The translations under genes were made by a program, and so were the position numbers. The notes below the pieces were generated by a model. The model saw only the letters and a list, made by a program, of their open reading frames with translations. It did not search any database and was not told where the DNA came from. From Bradyrhizobium cytisi (GTDB lineage: Bacteria; Pseudomonadota; Alphaproteobacteria; Rhizobiales; Xanthobacteraceae): a DNA stretch of 64,000 bases. This document shows, one piece after another, positions 51,510 through 60,306 of the stretch. The stretch is taken from positions 97,005 to 161,004 of the forward strand of contig NZ_VSSR01000024.1 in NCBI RefSeq assembly GCF_008123515.1, in the 5' to 3' direction. The number at the start of each line of letters is the position of its first letter. The first letter of the stretch is position 1.

Positions 51510-52505
51510 ATGCGCAAATCCTCCGCCAGCAAGCCCTCCGGCGCCAAGCCCTCCGACGCCAAGCTCACCGGCCTGTTCCTCGACATGCTCGCGGCGGAAC
51601 AGGGCGCCGGCCCCAACACGCTCGACGCCTATCGCCGCGACCTCGCCGATTTCTCCGAGTTTCTCGGCCGCGCCGGCCACAGCTTTGTGGACGCCGAGAC
51701 GCAAACACTCCGCGACTATCTTGGCGACCTCGATGCGCGCGGCTTCAAATCCTCCAGCGTCGCACGGCGGCTGTCGGCGATGCGGCACCTGTTCCGCTTT
51801 CTCCTCAATGAACGCATCAGAACTGAGGATCCCGCGGCGATCCTGTCCGGGCCCAAGCGCGGCCGCGGCCTGCCAAAGGTGCTGTCGATCGCCGATGTCG
51901 ACCGCATGCTCCGCCGCGCCAAGGAGATGAGCGAGGCGGCGGACGCCTCGCCGTCACAGCGATTGCGCGCTTTGCGGCTCTACTGCCTGCTCGAGGTGCT
52001 CTATGCGACGGGCCTGCGCGTCTCCGAGCTGGTGTCGCTGCCGCGCACGGCGGCCAAGCGCGACGCCCGCATGATCGTGGTACGCGGCAAAGGCGACAAG
52101 GAACGGCTGGTGCCGCTCAACGAGGCCTCGCGGCAGGCGATGGCGGATTATCTCAGCGCGACGGAGGCGGCCAAGGAAAACAAAAAGGGCGAGACGAAGG
52201 GCAGTGTCGCGACCACGAAATGGCTGTTCCCCTCGTTCGGCGAGAGCGGGCATCTGACGCGGCAGCATTTTGCCCGCGACCTCAAGGAGCTCGCGGTGGC
52301 TTCGGGGCTTCAGGCGCGGCTAGTCTCCCCGCACGTGCTGCGCCACGCCTTTGCCAGCCACCTGCTGCACAACGGCGCGGATCTGCGCATCGTGCAGACC
52401 CTGCTCGGCCATACCGACATCTCGACGACCCAGATCTATACCCACGTGGTCGAGGAGCGGCTGAAGAGCCTGGTGCGCGATCTGCATCCGCTGGCGGAGA
52501 AGTAA
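51510..52505 (+). CDS. xerD: XerD-type tyrosine recombinase
   Basis: Site-specific recombinase of 331 residues acting on the dif site to resolve chromosome dimers. The N-terminal SAM-like core-binding domain (LDAYRRDLADFSEFLGRAG) is followed by the catalytic domain with Arg170 (YATGLRVSEL), Lys194 (GKGDKER), His275-x-x-Arg278 (SPHVLRHAFASH), His301 and nucleophile Tyr310 (LGHTDISTTQIYTHV). All catalytic residues are present. A Lys/Ser N-terminal extension of ~20 residues precedes the domain. Not associated with an element; the small membrane protein gene is just upstream and accA downstream. Confidence 0.95.
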   Translation: MRKSSASKPSGAKPSDAKLTGLFLDMLAAEQGAGPNTLDAYRRDLADFSEFLGRAGHSFVDAETQTLRDYLGDLDARGFKSSSVARRLSAMRHLFRFLLNERIRTEDPAAILSGPKRGRGLPKVLSIADVDRMLRRAKEMSEAADASPSQRLRALRLYCLLEVLYATGLRVSELVSLPRTAAKRDARMIVVRGKGDKERLVPLNEASRQAMADYLSATEAAKENKKGETKGSVATTKWLFPSFGESGHLTRQHFARDLKELAVASGLQARLVSPHVLRHAFASHLLHNGADLRIVQTLLGHTDISTTQIYTHVVEERLKSLVRDLHPLAEK

Positions 52506-52513
52506 GGAGGTCT

Positions 52514-52629
52514 CGTGCCCCGGACGCGGCGCAGCGTGAAACGATGCGACGCAGAGCCGGGGCCATGCTCGCTGGGTCCCGGCTCTGCGCGGCAGCGCTA
52601 TAGAAGCGCTGCAGCGCGTCCGGGACACG
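52514..52629. repeat. intergenic palindromic repeat, TGTCCCGGACGCG family
   Basis: Opens TGCCCCGGACGCGGCGCAGC, GCAGAGCCGGG, and closes CCCGGCTCTGCGCGGCAGCG, GCTGCAGCGCGTCCGGGACA. The outer CCCCGGACGCG/CGCGTCCGGG and inner GCAGAGCCGGG/CCCGGCTCTGC pair. It fills the first part of the 314-base stretch (52506-52819) before accA; the rest shows nothing beyond a possible promoter region. Confidence 0.8.
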
Positions 52630-52819
52630 AGATCCGGTCGGGACGACAGCCGCGAAACCGCCTTGACTTCGGCCACATCTCCGCAGAAAGAGCCGTGGCC
52701 TCATTCGCGATTTGGCGCGCCCCCGGGAGCGCACAAGTCAAGTGCTTGAAGAAGCTACACTTCTTTATGAGGAGCCAACCTCGCTTCGCCTCTCCGCCCC
52801 GTCCCTCTATATTGAGTTG

Positions 52820-53782
52820 ATGCCAGACCAGATGCGCAGCTATCTCGACTTCGAAAAGCCCGTCGCCGAGCTCGACTCCAAGGTCGACGAGCTCAGGACG
52901 TTAGCTGCCTCCGGCACTGACATCGCCGAGGAGATCGGACGGATCGAGGACAAGGCGGCGCAGGCGCTGGCCGACCTCTATCAGAACCTGACGCCGTGGC
53001 AGAAGACGCTGGTCGCGCGGCATCCGCAGCGGCCGCATTTCAACGACTTCATCAAGGGCCTGATCACCGAATTCACCCCGCTCGCCGGCGATCGCAAGTT
53101 CGGCGAGGACGAGGCGCTGGTCGCGGGCTTCGGCCGCTTCCGCGGCGAAGCGATCTGCGTGATGGGCCAGGAAAAGGGCGATTCCACCGAGAGCCGCATC
53201 AAGCACAACTTTGGCATGGCGCGGCCGGAAGGCTACCGCAAATGCGTGCGGCTGATGGAGATGGCAGAGCGGTTCGGCCTGCCGGTGCTGTCGCTCGCCG
53301 ATTCCGCCGGCGCCTATCCCGGCATCGGCGCCGAAGAGCGTGGCCAGGCCGAGGCGATCGCGCGCTCGACCGATGCCTGCATGGCGCTGACCGTGCCGAA
53401 TGTCGCCATCATCACCGGCGAGGGCATGTCGGGCGGCGCGATTGCGATCACCACCGCCAACAAGGTGCTGATGCTGGAGCACGCGATCTACAGCGTGATC
53501 TCGCCGGAAGCCGCCTCCTCCATCCTCTGGCGCGACGGCAGCAAGGCGCAGGAAGCCGCCAACAACATGAAGATCACCGCCCAGGACATGCTGCGCTTCG
53601 GGGTGATCGACAGTATTCTGAAGGAGCCGGTCGGCGGCGCCCACCGCGACCCCGCCACCATGATCGCCACCACGGGCGATGCCATCGCCAAGGCGTTCGA
53701 CGACCTGCGAGGCCTGGACGGCGACGCGATCCGCAAGCAGCGCCGGCAGAAATTCCTCGATATCGGTCGGAAACTGGGTTGA
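52820..53782 (+). CDS. accA: acetyl-CoA carboxylase carboxyltransferase subunit alpha
   Basis: Carboxyltransferase alpha subunit of 320 residues, pairing with AccD to move carboxyl from biotin to acetyl-CoA for fatty acid synthesis. The start MPDQMRSYLDFEKPVAELDS, plus NDFIKGLITEFTPLAGDRKF, GMARPEGYRKCVRLMEMAER, DSAGAYPGIGAEERGQAEAI and GGAIAITTANKVLMLEHAIY are canonical. An in-frame ATG at 52832 is a second possible start. Stands alone. Confidence 0.97.
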   Translation: MPDQMRSYLDFEKPVAELDSKVDELRTLAASGTDIAEEIGRIEDKAAQALADLYQNLTPWQKTLVARHPQRPHFNDFIKGLITEFTPLAGDRKFGEDEALVAGFGRFRGEAICVMGQEKGDSTESRIKHNFGMARPEGYRKCVRLMEMAERFGLPVLSLADSAGAYPGIGAEERGQAEAIARSTDACMALTVPNVAIITGEGMSGGAIAITTANKVLMLEHAIYSVISPEAASSILWRDGSKAQEAANNMKITAQDMLRFGVIDSILKEPVGGAHRDPATMIATTGDAIAKAFDDLRGLDGDAIRKQRRQKFLDIGRKLG

Positions 53783-54116
53783 TTCGGCCCACCAGCCGGT
53801 CGGACGGCAGGGAATGGTGGGCACGCTTCCGGCTTTGCCCACCCTACTGGACTTCGCCCGGACCGCCCCTGTAACCCCGCATTAACCCTTTTTTTGCCCA
53901 AATCGGCGATCTCAGTAGCGGTTTGGCTGCAAAGCCCAATTCAGTCCCAGTTCCGGCCCAGTTTAAGTCTCTGTTGACCACGCCTGTCGGCCAACGGGCT
54001 CGTGATCCCCGGTCGGGTTGCGACCCCCAGGCGCGGAGGTTAGAATTTTAATCAATGGCTTCAGGGCATCAGCGCTGGGGCTTGGTCTGAATCAAGTCCG
54101 GACATCCGGTCAGGCC
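53783..54116. other. 334-base gene-free stretch between accA and the L,D-transpeptidase gene
   Basis: Contains the repeat fragment at 53809-53848 and, after it, GCATTAACCCTTTTTTTGCCC near 53879-53900, which with the preceding GC-rich repeat could end accA transcription. The remainder is probably the promoter region of the next gene. No gene seen. Confidence 0.5.
53809..53848. repeat. GTAGGGTGGG-family repeat, short form
   Basis: GGTGGGCACGCTTCCGGCTT then TGCCCACCCTAC: the GGTGGGCA and TGCCCACC arms pair. Shorter version of 8735-8816, located right after accA. Confidence 0.75.
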
Positions 54117-55661
54117 ATGCTTCAAAGATCGGGGTTCGCGCTCCTTGCCCGGAACGTTGTGGGGTTCGTCTTGACTGCTAGCTCGCTTGCTCGTGCGCTT
54201 TTGGCTTCGGTCGCGCTTGCCGCCAGCATTGTGCTGGCCGGCTGCGACACCGACCAGGTCTCGCTCGCGACCAACGCCAAGGCCAACCAGCCGATCTCGC
54301 CAAAGCTCGTCGCCGCGATGGGCGAGAAGGACATGGATCTGCAATCGCCGATCCTGATCCGCCTATTCAAGTCGGAGGCCGAGCTCGAGATCTGGAAGCA
54401 GACCCGCTCCGGCCAGTTCGCACTGCTCAAGACCTATCCGATCTGCCGCTGGTCGGGCGACCTCGGTCCGAAGGTGCGCGAAGGCGATCGCCAGGCGCCG
54501 GAAGGATTCTACTCGATTAATCCGAGCCAGATGAATCCGCAGTCGGCCTATTACCTCTCGTTCAACACCGGCTTCCCGAACGCGTTCGACAAGGCGCTCG
54601 GCCGTACCGGCTCGCAGCTGATGGTGCATGGCGATTGCTCGTCGCGCGGCTGCTACGCGATGACGGACGAGCAGATCGCGGAGATCTATTCGCTCGGGCG
54701 CGAGTCCTTCTTCGGCGGCCAGAAGGCGTTCCAGTTCCAGGCGTATCCGTTCAAGATGACGCCGGTGAACATGGCCAAGCACCGCAACAATCCGAACATG
54801 GCCTTCTGGAAGATGATCAAGGAAGGCTATGATCATTTCGAGGTGACGCGGCAGGAGCCGAAGGTCGACTTCTGCGAGAAGAAGTACGTGTTCGATGCCG
54901 CGAAGGCACCCGACGCCAAGCGCGATCCCGTGTTCGATGCCTCGGCGAAGTGCCCGGCCTATGTGATCCCCGAGGACATCGCCAGCGCCGTGCGCGAGAA
55001 AGAGCAGCGCGACGAGGCCGAATACAACAAGCTCGTCTCCAAGGGTACGCCGGTGGCGCGCATGAACACCGGTATCGACGGCGGCATGAACAAGATCTTT
55101 GCCGCGAAGATTCCGGAAGGCTCGACCGGCCTGTCGGAAGGCGCCGAAGGCAATACGCTGCAGATGCTGGCGATGTCGAAGGCGCCGGGCACGATCCCAG
55201 GCACCGTCAACCCACCGAAGCCGAACCTCGAGCCCGCCGCGGCAGCTCCGCAGCAAGAACCTGTCGTTGCGGTCGCACCCGCGACCAACACCCGCGTCGC
55301 CTCGGCCGAGAAATCCGGCGGCTTCTTCTCCAATCTCGGCCGCAAGATGGGCCTCGGCACTGCCGACACGACGGCGACCGCCTCAGCGCCGCAAGCGACC
55401 GCGTCGGTGGCCCCCACACCCGCAGCGCCGAGCACGGCCTCCAGGCTGAAAGCCGCAGTGACGCGGTTCGTGCCCGGCCACGACAAGTCCAAGGACGCTC
55501 CGGCGGTTGCCGCAAAGCCCGCCGAGACCAAGATCGCAGCAACGCGGCCCGCGCTGAAGCCTTCCGTGAACGATGGCGCAAGTGATGGTGCGCAGATGGC
55601 CGGCGCGGCGCCGGTGGTGTCGTCGAACTCGTTTGACAGCCGGTTTGGCGCGGTGAAGTAA
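54117..55661 (+). CDS. L,D-transpeptidase (YkuD) lipoprotein with long disordered tail
   Basis: Protein of 514 residues. The N-terminus has a hydrophobic segment and lipobox LAGC (Cys43), so it is a lipoprotein. The YkuD catalytic motif HGDCSSRGCYAM lies at 171-182 with His171 and nucleophile Cys179. It likely makes 3-3 crosslinks in peptidoglycan or ties a protein to it. From about residue 355 the chain is Pro/Ala-rich and low-complexity (NPPKPNLEPAAAAPQQEPVV, KAAVTRFVPGHDKSKDAPAV), probably disordered. ATG 54117 gives the signal peptide; the frame upstream to 54018 is not needed. Confidence 0.88.
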   Translation: MLQRSGFALLARNVVGFVLTASSLARALLASVALAASIVLAGCDTDQVSLATNAKANQPISPKLVAAMGEKDMDLQSPILIRLFKSEAELEIWKQTRSGQFALLKTYPICRWSGDLGPKVREGDRQAPEGFYSINPSQMNPQSAYYLSFNTGFPNAFDKALGRTGSQLMVHGDCSSRGCYAMTDEQIAEIYSLGRESFFGGQKAFQFQAYPFKMTPVNMAKHRNNPNMAFWKMIKEGYDHFEVTRQEPKVDFCEKKYVFDAAKAPDAKRDPVFDASAKCPAYVIPEDIASAVREKEQRDEAEYNKLVSKGTPVARMNTGIDGGMNKIFAAKIPEGSTGLSEGAEGNTLQMLAMSKAPGTIPGTVNPPKPNLEPAAAAPQQEPVVAVAPATNTRVASAEKSGGFFSNLGRKMGLGTADTTATASAPQATASVAPTPAAPSTASRLKAAVTRFVPGHDKSKDAPAVAAKPAETKIAATRPALKPSVNDGASDGAQMAGAAPVVSSNSFDSRFGAVK

Positions 55662-55674
55662 GCGGGATTTTCGC

Positions 55675-56370
55675 TTACGGCGCCAGATACCGCAGCAACT
55701 CCGGATTGCCCCTCACCTCGCCGGCCGCGCCTTGCAGCGCGACTCTTCCGCGGTCGAGCACGTAGGCGTAGTCGGCGACGCGCAGCGCGAGGTCGAGGTG
55801 CTGCTCGACGATGATGACGGCGATCTCTTTCGCAAGCTCGATCAGGCGCTCGGTGATCTCCTCGATCACGCCGATCCAGACGCCTTCGGTCGGCTCATCC
55901 AGCAGCAGCAATTTTGGATCGCCCAGCATGGCGCGGCCGATCGCGAGCATCTTGCGCTCGCCGCCGGAGAGCGTGCCGGCGGGCTGGTCGAGACGCTGGC
56001 CGAGTTTCGGGAAGATGGCCAGCACGCGGTCGACCGCGGTGGCATCCTTGTTGAGGAGCGAGCCGACGGCGAGATTGTCGCGCACAGAGAGGCGCGCGAA
56101 CACCGAATGCTCCTGCGGCACGTAGCCGATGCCGGCGCGGACGCGCTCCTCTGGCCGGCGGCGGCTGATGTCGCGGCCATCGAAGCCGACCTCGCCCTTC
56201 CACGCCGGCAATTCGCCGACGATGGTCTTCATCAGCGTGGTCTTGCCCGCGCCATTGCGCCCGAGCACCGCGACGCCGCCGCGCCAGGGAATGCCGAGAT
56301 TGACGTCGAACAGGACCTGGCTGCGGCCATAGCCGGCGTCGAGATGCTTGATGTCCAAAAATTCAGGCAC
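55675..56370 (-). CDS. ABC transporter ATP-binding protein, LivF/UrtE-like
   Basis: ATPase of 231 residues: Walker A GRNGAGKTT, signature LSGGERK, Walker B LLLLDEPTEG and His-switch IIVEQHLDLA. The DEPTEG and downstream EEITERLIELAKEIAVI features resemble the urea transporter UrtE group rather than classical LivF. GTG 56370 overlaps the end of the upstream ATPase gene by eight bases. Last gene of the amide-type ABC operon. Convergent with the L,D-transpeptidase gene, which ends 13 bases away. Confidence 0.9.
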   Translation of the reverse strand: MPEFLDIKHLDAGYGRSQVLFDVNLGIPWRGGVAVLGRNGAGKTTLMKTIVGELPAWKGEVGFDGRDISRRRPEERVRAGIGYVPQEHSVFARLSVRDNLAVGSLLNKDATAVDRVLAIFPKLGQRLDQPAGTLSGGERKMLAIGRAMLGDPKLLLLDEPTEGVWIGVIEEITERLIELAKEIAVIIVEQHLDLALRVADYAYVLDRGRVALQGAAGEVRGNPELLRYLAP

Positions 56371-57097
56371 GGCGCAGATAAATCTCCTGAACGGATTTGT
56401 TGGCCTGGATCTCGGACACGGTGCCCGATGCCAGCACCTTGCCCTGGTCGAGCACGGTGAGGCGATCGCAGATGTCACGGATGAAATCGAGGTCGTGCTC
56501 GACGATGACGAGCGAGCAATGCTGCTTGATCGGCTGCAGCAATTCGCCGGTGACGCGACGCTCCTCCAGGCTCATGCCGCCGGTCGGCTCGTCCAGCAAA
56601 AGGAGTTTGGGTTTGCCGGCGAGCGCCATCGCGATCTCCAGCCATTGCTGCTGGCCGTGCGACAGCGCGGCCGCCGCATCGAAGGCACGGTCGGCGAGAC
56701 GGAACTGCGTCAGCATGGTCATGACCTGATCATGCAGCGCATTCCTGGTGCGCGAGAACACGAGGTCAAGCAGCGAGGACTGCGCCTGCAGCGCGAGAAG
56801 GATGTTGTCGTAGAGCGTCAGCGACGGCAGCACGCTCGTGATCTGGAATTTCAGGCTCATGCCGGCCCGCGCCCGCTCGGTCGGCGTGAACGCGGTGATG
56901 TCGGTGTTGACGAAGCTCACCTTGCCTTGTGTCGGCACCTCGGCGCCGGCGATGCACTTCATCAGCGTGCTCTTGCCGGAGCCGTTCGGGCCGATCAGGC
57001 CGTGAAACTCGTTCTCGCCGACGGTCAGTGCTGCGCCGTCGAGCGCGGTGAGCTTGCCGAATATCTTTGAGATGCCCGCGGCTTCAAGAAGCGGCAT
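56363..57097 (-). CDS. ABC transporter ATP-binding protein, LivG/UrtD-like
   Basis: ATPase of 244 residues starting MPLLEAAGISKIFGKLTALD, with Walker A GPNGSGKST, signature-like LSHGQQQWLEIAMAL, Walker B LLLLDEPTGGMS and His-switch VIVEHDLDFI. The GGMSLEERRVTGELL segment resembles UrtD. ATG 57097 is preceded by AAGGAGAAGC. It overlaps the end of the permease gene (stop at 57084) by 14 bases, so the operon is tightly coupled. Confidence 0.9.
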   Translation of the reverse strand: MPLLEAAGISKIFGKLTALDGAALTVGENEFHGLIGPNGSGKSTLMKCIAGAEVPTQGKVSFVNTDITAFTPTERARAGMSLKFQITSVLPSLTLYDNILLALQAQSSLLDLVFSRTRNALHDQVMTMLTQFRLADRAFDAAAALSHGQQQWLEIAMALAGKPKLLLLDEPTGGMSLEERRVTGELLQPIKQHCSLVIVEHDLDFIRDICDRLTVLDQGKVLASGTVSEIQANKSVQEIYLRRA

Positions 57098-58187
57098 TGC
57101 GCTTCTCCTTAGTCTCCTTGGGCTTGGCACCGAAGCTGCCGACCCGCTCGCGCTCCCCGAGGACAAAACTGATCAGGCCGAGCGGCCGGAACAGGATCAC
57201 GAGCAGCAGCAACAGTCCCAGAATGATCGGCCAGATGTCGCGATAATTGTCCGACAGCCAGAAGCTGACGCCCTCGACGATGACCGCGCCGATGACAGCA
57301 CCGATCAGCGTGCCCGAGCCGCCGAACAGCACGTAGAGCACCACCTGCGTCGAGACCACGACGCCGACCATGTTGGGCCAGACAAAACCTTCGTGGAAAG
57401 CATAAAGGCTCCCGGCGAGCCCCGCGATGGCGCCGCCGATCGCAAAGATGATCGCTTTCAGATGCTGCACCTTGTAGCCGAAGAAGGCGATGCGCTGCTC
57501 GTTCTCGCGCAGGCCCGCAAGCGCGAGACCGAACTGCGAGCGCATCAGGAAGCGGCAGAGCAGGTAGACGACAATGAGGATGCCGAGGACGAGATAATAG
57601 AACGCCGGTCCTTCCGAGAATTCGTAACCGCCGAGCGTCATCGGCGCAATCGAAGGAATGCCGTTCTGGCCGCCGAGATAATACCAGCCGCGTGCAAGGC
57701 GATCGGCAGCGTAGGAGCCGGTCAGGGTGCCGAGCGACACGAAGATCACGCTGGAGGGGTGCCGGCCCAGCAGCAGGAAGCCGCCGAGCAGCAACGCGAA
57801 GGTGAGGCCGATCAGCGTGCCCGCAGGCAGCACCAGGAAGATGTTGGTGATATCCAGATCGCGCGCGAGCAGCGCGACACCATAGCCGGCCGAGCCGAAA
57901 AACAGGGCCTGGCCAAAGCTCATGATGCCGGCATAGCCCCAGACCAGGTCGAACGACAGCGCGAACAGCGCCAGGATGATCACGCGCGTTGCAAACACCG
58001 TGAGGTAGTCCTGCAGCACAAATGGCGCGACGAGCGCGGCGACGAGCGCCACGCCCTCTACGAATGGCAGGATCTTTCGTTCCGCGGCGGCTTGTGCCGC
58101 CGTTTCGCGTTCAGCCATTGCCGCGTCCGTCTCCCCGCCAATCTCGGCGGGGATCGCCTGTTTCACTGCGCCCATCGACTTCGGCAT
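57084..58187 (-). CDS. ABC transporter permease, LivM/UrtC-like
   Basis: Permease of 367 residues with about ten hydrophobic segments after an N-terminal hydrophilic stretch. Typical segments: IILALFALSFDLVWGYAGIM, SFGQALFFGSAGYGVALLAR, GLALAGLRENEQRIAFFGYK and VVLYVLFGGSGTLIGAVIGA. The GYAGIMSFGQALFFG sequence and the LRENE loop are standard for this branch. ATG 58187, or 58172 as alternative. The upstream binding-protein gene ends six bases away. Confidence 0.92.
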   Translation of the reverse strand: MPKSMGAVKQAIPAEIGGETDAAMAERETAAQAAAERKILPFVEGVALVAALVAPFVLQDYLTVFATRVIILALFALSFDLVWGYAGIMSFGQALFFGSAGYGVALLARDLDITNIFLVLPAGTLIGLTFALLLGGFLLLGRHPSSVIFVSLGTLTGSYAADRLARGWYYLGGQNGIPSIAPMTLGGYEFSEGPAFYYLVLGILIVVYLLCRFLMRSQFGLALAGLRENEQRIAFFGYKVQHLKAIIFAIGGAIAGLAGSLYAFHEGFVWPNMVGVVVSTQVVLYVLFGGSGTLIGAVIGAVIVEGVSFWLSDNYRDIWPIILGLLLLLVILFRPLGLISFVLGERERVGSFGAKPKETKEKRNAAS

Positions 58188-58193
58188 TTGACC

Positions 58194-59408
58194 TTAGCAT
58201 TCCTTGGGGTCGACGAGACCGTCGCTGCGTCCGACGATCTCGTAGTTCCCGGCTTTGGCAACCGCGGTGTACATCTTCATCTTGCAGTGGCGCTTGCCCG
58301 GCACCATCTCGGCCGGTCCGCCCGGCCCTTCCGCGATCTTGGCGTGATCGAGCGCGGCGGCGACCGAGTCGCGGTCGACCTTGCCGGCTTCCTTCACCGC
58401 AGCTTCCCACAGCTTCAGACCACGATAGGTGCCGGTCGCGGCACTTCCGGCGGCGAACAGGAAGTTGCCCGGAAAGTCCTTCTCGTAGGCCGCCTGGATT
58501 TTTGCGTCGAACGGGTTCTCCTTGGTCAGCACCTTGAAATAGTCGAGGCAGCTCGCGAGTCCCTCGATCTCGGCGGCCTGATTGATGTTCAGCGTGTTCT
58601 CGTCATAGTAGACGCAGGCTAGGCGCCCGCCGTTCTTGAGGAAGCCGGCTTCATAGAGCTGCTTGAAGAACGGGCCGACGCCCGGCGGAATGACGGTGTT
58701 GAAGACGACGTCGACCTTGTTGGAGATGATGCGGTTGACGGTCGCGGAGAAGTCGACCTGGTCGAGCGGGTAATATTCCTCGAACACGACCTCGCCGCCA
58801 TTGGCTTCGATCACCTTGCGGGCATAGACGTTGAGCGTGTGCGGCCACACATAATTGGCGCTGGGCAGCGCGAACTTCTTGCCGCCGTTCTTGATCAGCC
58901 AGGGGATGAATTCGTCGCACTGCTGCGCCGGGGTCGGCCCGGTGCAGAACAGATAGGGCGTGCACTCCTTGCCCTCGTAGAGCTGCGGATAGATGTAGAG
59001 CGTCTTGCCGCGCGCCACGATCGGATCCTTGATCGCGTTGCGCATCGACGAGGTGATGCCGCCGAGCACCATGTCGACCTTGTCGCGCTGGATCAGCTTG
59101 CGCACGTTGCCGACAGCGACCGATTCATTCGACGCGGTGTCCTCGATATAGAGCTCGAGCGGTCGGCCGAGCAGGCCGCCGGCATCGTTCATCTGCTTGA
59201 CCAGCATCTTGGCGACGTTGGCGTCCGCCGTGCCGGCGTACGCAATCGGACCGGTGAGATCGGTTGCGATGCCGACCTTGATCGGCGCTTCGGCCGCGTT
59301 GGCCCACGGCGCCGGAATCACCCAGCTTCCCACCCCGGTTGCGACCGCGCCGGAGGCAAAAGCAAAATTGGAGAGGAAGCGGCGGCGCGAGAGCTGACGA
59401 TCGAACAT
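58194..59408 (-). CDS. ABC transporter substrate-binding protein, urea/amide type, Tat-exported
   Basis: Binding protein of 404 residues. The N-terminus MFDRQLSRRRFLSNFAFASG has a twin-arginine motif (SRRRFLSN) and cleavage near ANAAEA. The mature domain is Peripla_BP_5, with KVGIATDLTGPIAYAGTADA, GGITSSMRNAIKDPIVARGK, TLYIYPQLYEGKECTPYLFC and FALPSANYVWPHTLNVYARK, resembling UrtA and short-chain amide binding proteins. Located in the operon between the LivH-like and LivM-like permease genes. Together with the amidase it points to amide uptake. Confidence 0.92.
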   Translation of the reverse strand: MFDRQLSRRRFLSNFAFASGAVATGVGSWVIPAPWANAAEAPIKVGIATDLTGPIAYAGTADANVAKMLVKQMNDAGGLLGRPLELYIEDTASNESVAVGNVRKLIQRDKVDMVLGGITSSMRNAIKDPIVARGKTLYIYPQLYEGKECTPYLFCTGPTPAQQCDEFIPWLIKNGGKKFALPSANYVWPHTLNVYARKVIEANGGEVVFEEYYPLDQVDFSATVNRIISNKVDVVFNTVIPPGVGPFFKQLYEAGFLKNGGRLACVYYDENTLNINQAAEIEGLASCLDYFKVLTKENPFDAKIQAAYEKDFPGNFLFAAGSAATGTYRGLKLWEAAVKEAGKVDRDSVAAALDHAKIAEGPGGPAEMVPGKRHCKMKMYTAVAKAGNYEIVGRSDGLVDPKEC

Positions 59409-59412
59409 GTGA

Positions 59413-60270
59413 CTAAACCCCTTTTCCAGCGATGAGGCCCTGCGGCCGGAATTTGATGAAGGCAATGGCGAGAACGAAAACGAGGACATCGGCGACCACG
59501 GGCGCCATCACCCAGGGCAGCGCGGCACTGAGCGTGCCGATCACGCCGGCGCCGGCGACAGGGCCGATGAAGGAGCCGACGCCGCCGACCATGACGGCGA
59601 CAAAGCCCTGAATCAGGAAGCGGATGCCGAGATCGGCATAGAGGCTGAACACCGGCACGATCAGCGCGCCGGCAAGGCCGGCCAGTGCGGAGCCGAAAGC
59701 AAAGGTGGCGCCATACATCAGAGGCGTCGAAATGCCGGATGCGCGCGCCAGCGACGGGTTCTCCAGCGTGGCGCGCATGCGCAGACCAAAGCTCGTGCGC
59801 GACAGCAGGAGATAGCAGCCGACCATCACCAGCAGCGTGATGACGATGATGGTGAAGCGCCAGGCCGAGATATGCATGGTGCCGATGTCGATCGAGCCGC
59901 CGATCGGTTCGGGCACGGTGAGATAGAAGCCGCCGATCAGGCCGCGCACGGATTCGCGGATGATGAGGCCGAGCGCGTAAGTGCCGAGCATCGCCACGAT
60001 CGGCGCGGCGTAGAAGCGGCGGATGATCAGCGCCTCCAGCACGAAGCCGAGCGCACCGACCAGGAAAGGCGCTGCAACCATGCCGGTCCAGATCGGCAGG
60101 CCCTTGGCGTAGGCGAGATAGGTGATGTAGGCCCCGAGCAGGACGAACTCGCCCTGCGCAAAGTTGAAGATGCCCATCATGCTGGCGATGATCCCGAGCC
60201 CCAGCACGATCAGGACGATGATCGCGCCGAAGCTCAGGATCTCGAAAGCCGCGACGAACGCGTTAGCCAT
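59413..60270 (-). CDS. ABC transporter permease, LivH/UrtB-like
   Basis: Permease of 285 residues with about eight helices. Segments include IIVLIVLGLGIIASMMGIFN, FAQGEFVLLGAYITYLAYAK, RMRATLENPSLARASGISTP and GFVAVMVGGVGSFIGPVAGA, diagnostic of the LivH group; NFAQGEF is the signature. First transporter gene of the operon, 36 bases after the amidase stop and four bases before the binding-protein gene. Confidence 0.93.
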   Translation of the reverse strand: MANAFVAAFEILSFGAIIVLIVLGLGIIASMMGIFNFAQGEFVLLGAYITYLAYAKGLPIWTGMVAAPFLVGALGFVLEALIIRRFYAAPIVAMLGTYALGLIIRESVRGLIGGFYLTVPEPIGGSIDIGTMHISAWRFTIIVITLLVMVGCYLLLSRTSFGLRMRATLENPSLARASGISTPLMYGATFAFGSALAGLAGALIVPVFSLYADLGIRFLIQGFVAVMVGGVGSFIGPVAGAGVIGTLSAALPWVMAPVVADVLVFVLAIAFIKFRPQGLIAGKGV

Positions 60271-60306
60271 GCGATGCTGTTCCGTTCGTCTGCACTAATT
60301 CCTCGC

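Noticed and set aside
51510..52505. Integrase of a genomic island
   Set aside because: All features and the neighbourhood (aroK, accA) fit the housekeeping XerD recombinase; no attachment repeats or phage genes are nearby.
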